Of a stretch of DNA of 24,190 bases, positions 20,423 to 24,190 are shown in pieces. Source of the DNA: DAOTXK01 sp034435395 (GTDB taxonomy: Bacteria > Chloroflexota > Anaerolineae > Aggregatilineales > Ch27). The first letter of the stretch is position 1, and the number at the start of each line of letters is the position of its first letter. The notes below the pieces were generated by a model. That model saw only the letters and a list, made by a program, of their open reading frames with translations. It did not search any database and had not been told where the DNA came from. The position numbers and the translations under genes were made by a program. The DNA lies in assembly GCA_034435395.1 (NCBI GenBank), contig DAOTXK010000224.1, positions 1-24,190 of the forward strand, written 5' to 3'.

Positions 20423-21184
20423 GCGCGGCACAAACAACCACAACACGCTGACCACGATCTGGCACAGCCAGGCCGCTGCCAGGCCGTTGCGCCGCCGGAC
20501 GTAGCTGTAAAGGAGACTCAACATCACGATAAAAGTGCCAATTACCAGCGTCGGGTAAAGGTAACCGGCCACCGCCGGAAAGAAGAGCATCAGTGACCAC
20601 CCGCTGGCCATCAGGGCAGTGACCAGCCATGGTTGCACTAATTGGAGTATGCCCCGGAAGAACAGCGTCTCCGTCGTGGCCATCACAAAAACCAGTGATT
20701 GGAAGACCGCCCCGTCAGGAAGGTCTACAAAAATCCGCTCTGAGGTCTGCGCCAGAGTGCTCGCGCCGATCAGGAGCAGCGGCGCGCCCAGCAGAACCCC
20801 TAACCCCGCGCCCCACAAGAGGTCATGGCCTCTCACATCGTCCAGGGACAGTCTGTTTCCCGCCAGGGCCGCCGCCACGCCCACCGCCGCCAGCAACGTC
20901 CACAAAATGGTATACCGCTCAATGGGATGGTTTTCCGCCAGCGGCATCAGGCCGACATTAAACGCCATCAGCACCGCATAGACAAAGACCGGATCGGCTT
21001 CCCGCCGCCTGGGCCGCCGCCTCGGCAGAACCGGCTGGGCCATTGGCCTGGGGACATCAGGAGGTGCCTGACCTGGCGCTACAGAAATGGGATCGCCCTC
21101 CGATTCCTTTTCTTGCTGTTCGGCAAGGTCATCCCATTCAAACGAATCGATGTCGGGAAGATCGTTGGAAGGCTTGCCGGTCAT
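20411..21184 (-). CDS. CPBP-like multi-pass membrane protein, protease motifs degenerate
   Basis: The 257 residues have an acidic then Pro/Arg-rich cytoplasmic N-terminus (~1-62) and about seven or eight hydrophobic segments. ATTETLFFRGILQLVQ (169-184) is the position of the EExxxR motif of CPBP/Abi intramembrane proteases, but reads E172-T-LFF-R177, so the second Glu is missing. The later His motifs (FxxxH, HxxxN/D) are not seen where expected: FFPAVAGYLYP and CQIVVSVLWLF have no His. I therefore call it CPBP-like by topology and context, probably not an active protease. Its ATG overlaps the threonine aldolase stop as ATGA, so the two are translationally coupled. Function is unknown. Confidence 0.7.
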   Translation of the reverse strand: MTGKPSNDLPDIDSFEWDDLAEQQEKESEGDPISVAPGQAPPDVPRPMAQPVLPRRRPRRREADPVFVYAVLMAFNVGLMPLAENHPIERYTILWTLLAAVGVAAALAGNRLSLDDVRGHDLLWGAGLGVLLGAPLLLIGASTLAQTSERIFVDLPDGAVFQSLVFVMATTETLFFRGILQLVQPWLVTALMASGWSLMLFFPAVAGYLYPTLVIGTFIVMLSLLYSYVRRRNGLAAAWLCQIVVSVLWLFVPRLLV

Positions 21185-22221
21185 GTCAGCGCGTCTCGTA
21201 ATGCAGCTATCACCTTCTCCACGTCCGCTGGTGTGATCCAGTAGTGCGTCACCAGCCTGAAACTGCGCCTATCGCGTGCGCCCAGCCAGATGCCCTGCTG
21301 CTGCAAGCGTTCCGCCAGGTCGAAGGCCGACAGTGGCACCTCGTCCGCCAGCCGGAAATTCACGATATTGATGCGCACCCGGTCAAGATCGATCACTACA
21401 CCGGGGAGGGCGGCCAGTCCTTCAGCCAGCTGGCGCGCCGTCGCGTGATCCTCGTGGATGCGAGGGGCCATCTCACGGAGCGCCACCAGCCCCGCCGCCG
21501 CCAGAATGCCCGCCTGACGCATGCCACCGCCCAACGCCTTGCGGATGCGGCGCGCCCGCCGGATGAAGTCCGCGTCGCCCACCACCATCGACCCTACCGG
21601 CGCACACAGTCCCTTGGACAGGCAAAACGACACACTATCGGCAGGGGCGGCCAGGTCTTTCACCGTGCATCCCAAAGCCGCCGCCGCATTAAAAATGCGC
21701 GACCCATCCACGTGGAGCTTGAGGCCATACTCTGCCGCCAGCCCGGCGACCTGCGCCGTGTACGCCGCCGAAATCGGCATCCCTCCTACCCCACACTGGG
21801 CATTCTCCAGGGCGATCAGGCGGGTGGTGGGGAAGTGGACGTTCTCCGGATCGCGGATGGCCGCGCGTACCTGCTCCAGACAGAATGTCCCATCCATCTG
21901 TACGGGCACTGTGCGGGGATGCACCCCTCCCAACGCCGCCACACTCCCCACCTCATACCCAAAAGTATGCGCTTTATCGCCCAGGATCACCTCATCGCCG
22001 CGCCCGCAATGGGTGAGCACGGCCACCAGGTTGGCCATCGTGCCACTGGCCGTGAACAGCGCCGCCTCTTTGCCGAACATCTCCGCTGACAGCGCTTCCA
22101 GCTCATTGACTGTGGGGTCTTCGCCATAGACATCATCGCCCACCACCGCCTGAGCCATCGCCTCACGCATCGCCGGAGTCGGCCACGTCACCGTATCACT
22201 GCGCAGATCGATCCGATCCAT
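21181..22221 (-). CDS. ltaE: Low-specificity L-threonine aldolase
   Basis: This PLP enzyme (fold type I, aspartate aminotransferase superfamily) cleaves L-threonine or L-allo-threonine to glycine and acetaldehyde. Motifs, numbered from the ATG at 22221: IDLRSDTVTWPTPAMREAM at the N-terminus, YGEDPTVNELE, SGTMANLVA for phosphate binding, His85 that stacks on the cofactor, HVDGSRIFNAA with Asp172, and the Schiff-base Lys203 in SFCLSKGLCAPVGS. Length 346 is normal. An upstream ATG at 22233 would add four residues; GGAG touches it directly, while AGAGAGG is near the second ATG, so the start is ambiguous. A likely promoter is at 22261-22289. It is first in a two-gene unit with the CPBP-like gene. 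Confidence 0.94.
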   Translation of the reverse strand: MDRIDLRSDTVTWPTPAMREAMAQAVVGDDVYGEDPTVNELEALSAEMFGKEAALFTASGTMANLVAVLTHCGRGDEVILGDKAHTFGYEVGSVAALGGVHPRTVPVQMDGTFCLEQVRAAIRDPENVHFPTTRLIALENAQCGVGGMPISAAYTAQVAGLAAEYGLKLHVDGSRIFNAAAALGCTVKDLAAPADSVSFCLSKGLCAPVGSMVVGDADFIRRARRIRKALGGGMRQAGILAAAGLVALREMAPRIHEDHATARQLAEGLAALPGVVIDLDRVRINIVNFRLADEVPLSAFDLAERLQQQGIWLGARDRRSFRLVTHYWITPADVEKVIAALRDALT

Positions 22222-22260
22222 GCCTCTCTGCATCTCCAGGGCCTGACAAGTCCGCGCCTG

Positions 22261-22289
22261 ATGGTAAAACCAACCGTTCGAAAAGACAA
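22261..22289 (-). promoter_or_regulatory. Possible ltaE promoter
   Basis: Minus strand: TTGTCT (22284-22289), a 17-bp spacer, TACCAT (22261-22266). Each box matches four of six consensus bases. It lies 30-60 bp before the ltaE start. Confidence 0.4.
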
Positions 22290-22309
22290 GGGTAGCTAAC
22301 CCCTCGAAC
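22276..22309. promoter_or_regulatory. Nested dyad in the ltaE/ABC divergent gap
   Basis: GTTCGA (22276-22281) and TCGAAC (22304-22309) are exact inverted arms. Inside, GGGT (22290-22293) and ACCC (22299-22302) form a second dyad around AGCTA. It overlaps the ltaE -35 and precedes the ABC -10 box, so it could be an operator for both, but the arms are short. Confidence 0.3.
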
Positions 22310-22315
22310 CCGTCC

Positions 22316-22321
22316 TACAAT
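22316..22321 (+). promoter_or_regulatory. -10-like box before the ABC ATPase gene
   Basis: TACAAT 45 bp before the ATG at 22366; the best -35 candidate 17 bp upstream (TAGCTA) is poor. Pattern match only. Confidence 0.25.
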
Positions 22322-22365
22322 GAGAATGACACAGGGATAACATGTCTCGGCTATTGAGGGAGCTG

Positions 22366-23547
22366 ATGGCCACCACAGTCACGCTCAGGCATATCACCAA
22401 AGTGTTCAGGCTCGGAAAAGGAACCCACGCGGATTCGTCAGACGGTCACTTGGATCACCACCGGGGCGCTGCTGAAAGCGGGAAACCTGGATTCAATCCG
22501 GCCTCGTCCGCGGACGAAGAAGATGCATACCTGCGCGCCCTAGACGACATCTCTATGACTGTACGCCCCGGCGAAACGCTCGGAGTCCTGGGACCGTCGG
22601 GTTGCGGGAAGACCACCCTGCTCCGGATTGTGGCCGGGCTGGAACCGCCTACCGGAGGGGAGGTCCTGTACGATGGCCAGCGCCTGGAGGATATCCCGCC
22701 CCGAGAGCGCGGCATCGGTATGGTTTTCCAGAATTATGCCTTGTACCCTCATCTCCCCAACGTCGACAACATTGGCTTCTTCCTCAAGCTCCGCAAACGA
22801 GAAGTCGAGGTGCCCGCCCGGGTGCGCGAAATCTCGGCGTTTATGCAGATCGACCTGGAACCATTGCTGAGCCGTAAGCCTCCCAGCCTTTCCGGCGGTG
22901 AGCAGCAGCGAGTCGCCATTGCCCGCTGCCTGGCGCGGGACCCACGCGTGTTTCTTTTTGACGAGCCTTTCTCGAATCTCGATGCCAAGTTGCGCACCAC
23001 CGCCCGCATTGAACTGAACCGCCTGCTGCGACGGTACAACGTCACCAGTATCTACGTGACCCATGACCAGACAGAAGCTTTCGCCCTGTCGCAACGGATT
23101 GCCATCATGCGGGAAGGCCGCCTGGAGCAGATCGGCACTTTCGCGCAACTCTACGAGCGGCCAGCCAACACGTTCGTCGCCGGTTTCCTGGGCAAGCCAG
23201 CCATGAACCTGTTCCCCGGCTACACTCAAGACGGCATGTGGATAGGCCAGGCGTTTGATTGGGGACCCATCCGCAATGACCTCGACAACGGCACCCGCAT
23301 CGTCCTGGGCGTGCGGCCAGAACATCTATTCCTGGACGAAGATGGAGGGCTGATCGGCAGAGTCGAACTGATCGAGCGTATCTTCAGCGAACGCATTCAA
23401 CTGGTGCACATCAAAATCGGGCCACACCAGGCGATCATCCGCCTGCCGATCGGGCTGTCCATTCAACGGGGCAGCCAACTGCGTCTGTCCATCATGCCCG
23501 ATCAGGTGCACCTGTTTGATCAGGAATCGGGGACGAGGCTGGGCTAG
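22366..23547 (+). CDS. Orphan MalK/UgpC-type ABC transporter ATPase with insertion before Walker A
   Basis: This is the nucleotide-binding subunit of a carbohydrate-type importer (CUT1, MalK/UgpC/MsmX). From ATG 22366 (GAGGGAG just upstream) it has 393 residues; an ATG at 22342 would add eight. Numbered from 22366: N-terminal strand TVTLRHITKVF, then about 40 unusual residues rich in His, Asp and Gly, then ALDDISMTV. Walker A GPSGCGKTT is at 76-84, Q-loop Gln122, signature LSGGEQQR 175-182, Walker B VFLFDEP 195-201, switch His233. A C-terminal TOBE/regulatory domain (~285-385) contains GVRPEHL. No permease or binding protein is adjacent, so it may energise several transporters as MsmX does. 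The insertion lies in the A-loop region that normally stacks on adenine. The stop shares CTAG with the convergent comEA stop. Confidence 0.9.
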   Translation: MATTVTLRHITKVFRLGKGTHADSSDGHLDHHRGAAESGKPGFNPASSADEEDAYLRALDDISMTVRPGETLGVLGPSGCGKTTLLRIVAGLEPPTGGEVLYDGQRLEDIPPRERGIGMVFQNYALYPHLPNVDNIGFFLKLRKREVEVPARVREISAFMQIDLEPLLSRKPPSLSGGEQQRVAIARCLARDPRVFLFDEPFSNLDAKLRTTARIELNRLLRRYNVTSIYVTHDQTEAFALSQRIAIMREGRLEQIGTFAQLYERPANTFVAGFLGKPAMNLFPGYTQDGMWIGQAFDWGPIRNDLDNGTRIVLGVRPEHLFLDEDGGLIGRVELIERIFSERIQLVHIKIGPHQAIIRLPIGLSIQRGSQLRLSIMPDQVHLFDQESGTRLG

Positions 23548-24170
23548 CGGATCTCAAAGGAGATAAAAGGGGCGATCTGTTCCAGGGTCGTCGGGCCGAT
23601 GCCGCTGACCTGGCCGAGATCCTCCAGGCTGGCAAAAGGGCCGTTTACCTCGCGGTAGGCGACGATCCGCTCGGCCAGGGCCGGCCCGATGCGCGGCAAC
23701 TGGGTCAGTTCCTCGACAGTCGCCACATTTACATACACGATCCCACTGTCGCTGGGTGTGGCCAGCGTGATGGCCGGCTCCTCAAGCGCATACACATGCA
23801 CCTGGTCGCCGTCCCGCAATATCTGCGCCAGGTTGACCCGCTCCCGGTCAGCATTCTCCGCAAAGCCCCCGGCAGCGGCGACCGCGTCGCTCACCCGGCT
23901 GCCATACGGCACCAAAACCAACGATTCTGGCCGTCGGACGGCCCCCGTCACGTAGACCTGCACCGGTCCCGGGGTAGGCGAGGGGCTGGGCGTCGCCGTG
24001 GGAGGGGGCGTCGGGGTAGGCTCTGGCGGGAGGATGGTGATCGTGACCGGTGGGGGGCGACGGAAAATAAACAACGCCCCCCCACCTATGATGGCCAGAA
24101 TCAACAGAGCGGTCAGCACATGGCGGAAACGTTCGAACCAGGACATCGGTGCCGGGCCGGGAGCAGTCAT
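23544..24170 (-). CDS. comEA: ComEA-like protein (SLBB plus helix-hairpin-helix DNA-binding domain)
   Basis: This membrane-anchored protein has 208 residues: one membrane helix (~17-37), a Pro/Thr stalk (~48-69), an SLBB domain (~69-128: VQVYVTGAVRRPESLVL, GSRVSDAVAAAGGF, DGDQVHVY) and tandem helix-hairpin-helix motifs (~147-205: YVNVATVEELTQLPRIGPALAERIVAYRE and GPFASLEDLGQVSGIGPTTLEQI). ComEA binds double-stranded DNA outside the membrane and passes it to the ComEC channel during natural transformation. The layout matches Bacillus-type ComEA, with SLBB before HhH. The residue before the first HhH glycine is Arg (PRIG) rather than the common Gly. The start at 24170 is the only clear choice, with GGAG 12 nt upstream. 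Any comEC would lie outside the window. Confidence 0.9.
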   Translation of the reverse strand: MTAPGPAPMSWFERFRHVLTALLILAIIGGGALFIFRRPPPVTITILPPEPTPTPPPTATPSPSPTPGPVQVYVTGAVRRPESLVLVPYGSRVSDAVAAAGGFAENADRERVNLAQILRDGDQVHVYALEEPAITLATPSDSGIVYVNVATVEELTQLPRIGPALAERIVAYREVNGPFASLEDLGQVSGIGPTTLEQIAPFISFEIR

Positions 24171-24190
24171 CAGGCCGGTCGCTCCAATCC

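Noticed and set aside
22271..22312. tRNA-like segment (GTTCGA... TCGAACC)
   Set aside because: There is no acceptor, D or anticodon arm of proper length; it is a short dyad in a promoter gap.

Overview
The window reads as chromosomal DNA of a Chloroflexota bacterium (probably Anaerolineae or a relative). This is an inference from high G+C, from exported proteins with long Pro/Thr 'TPTPTAT'-type stalks, from DUF3048 and SH3b lipoproteins, and from GAF-PAS-cyclase signalling proteins; no 16S rRNA is present. Nearly every base is coding. I see no tRNA, rRNA, CRISPR array, insertion sequence or phage gene, and no gene-free stretch over 300 bp.

Layout. 1-1480: 3' part of groEL (+) and its terminator. 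1566-2978: a receiver-PAS-histidine-kinase protein (+) whose phospho-accepting His is Arg. 2980-6505 (- strand): a surface-polysaccharide set in transcription order wzz-like, BY-kinase (cpsD-like), long-form rmlA, rfbB. 6667-8770 (- strand): ECF sigma factor, small zinc-type anti-sigma protein, then thioredoxin reductase, the same trio as the SigR/RsrA/TrxBA disulfide-stress circuit. 9023-12552 (+): two tandem GAF-PAS-class III cyclase paralogues. 12602-15384 (-): a two-TM Pro/Thr-stalk protein and an SH3b-SGNH lipoprotein. 15524-18151 (-): an ECF-type nickel/cobalt transporter (cbiMN fusion, cbiQ, cbiO) with a strong palindrome over its predicted promoter. 18303-19607 (-): DUF3048-SH3b protein, divergent from endonuclease V (19745-20422, +), with overlapping -35 boxes. 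20411-22221 (-): threonine aldolase and a CPBP-like membrane protein overlapping by ATGA. 22366-23547 (+): an orphan MalK/UgpC-type ABC ATPase. 23544-24170 (-): ComEA-like DNA-binding protein.

The most interesting signal is the tandem cyclase pair. The upstream copy has Thr in place of the second metal-binding Asp but keeps the transition-state Asn/Arg. The downstream copy keeps both Asp residues but has Lys in place of the Arg. In class III cyclases the active site lies between two subunits, so the copies look like complementary halves of an obligate heterodimer, resembling the C1/C2 division of labour in mammalian adenylyl cyclase. Next in interest are the possible redox sigma circuit, the kinase with degenerate phosphotransfer residues, and the metal-transporter operator. 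All functional statements are from reading the sequence; no searches were run.
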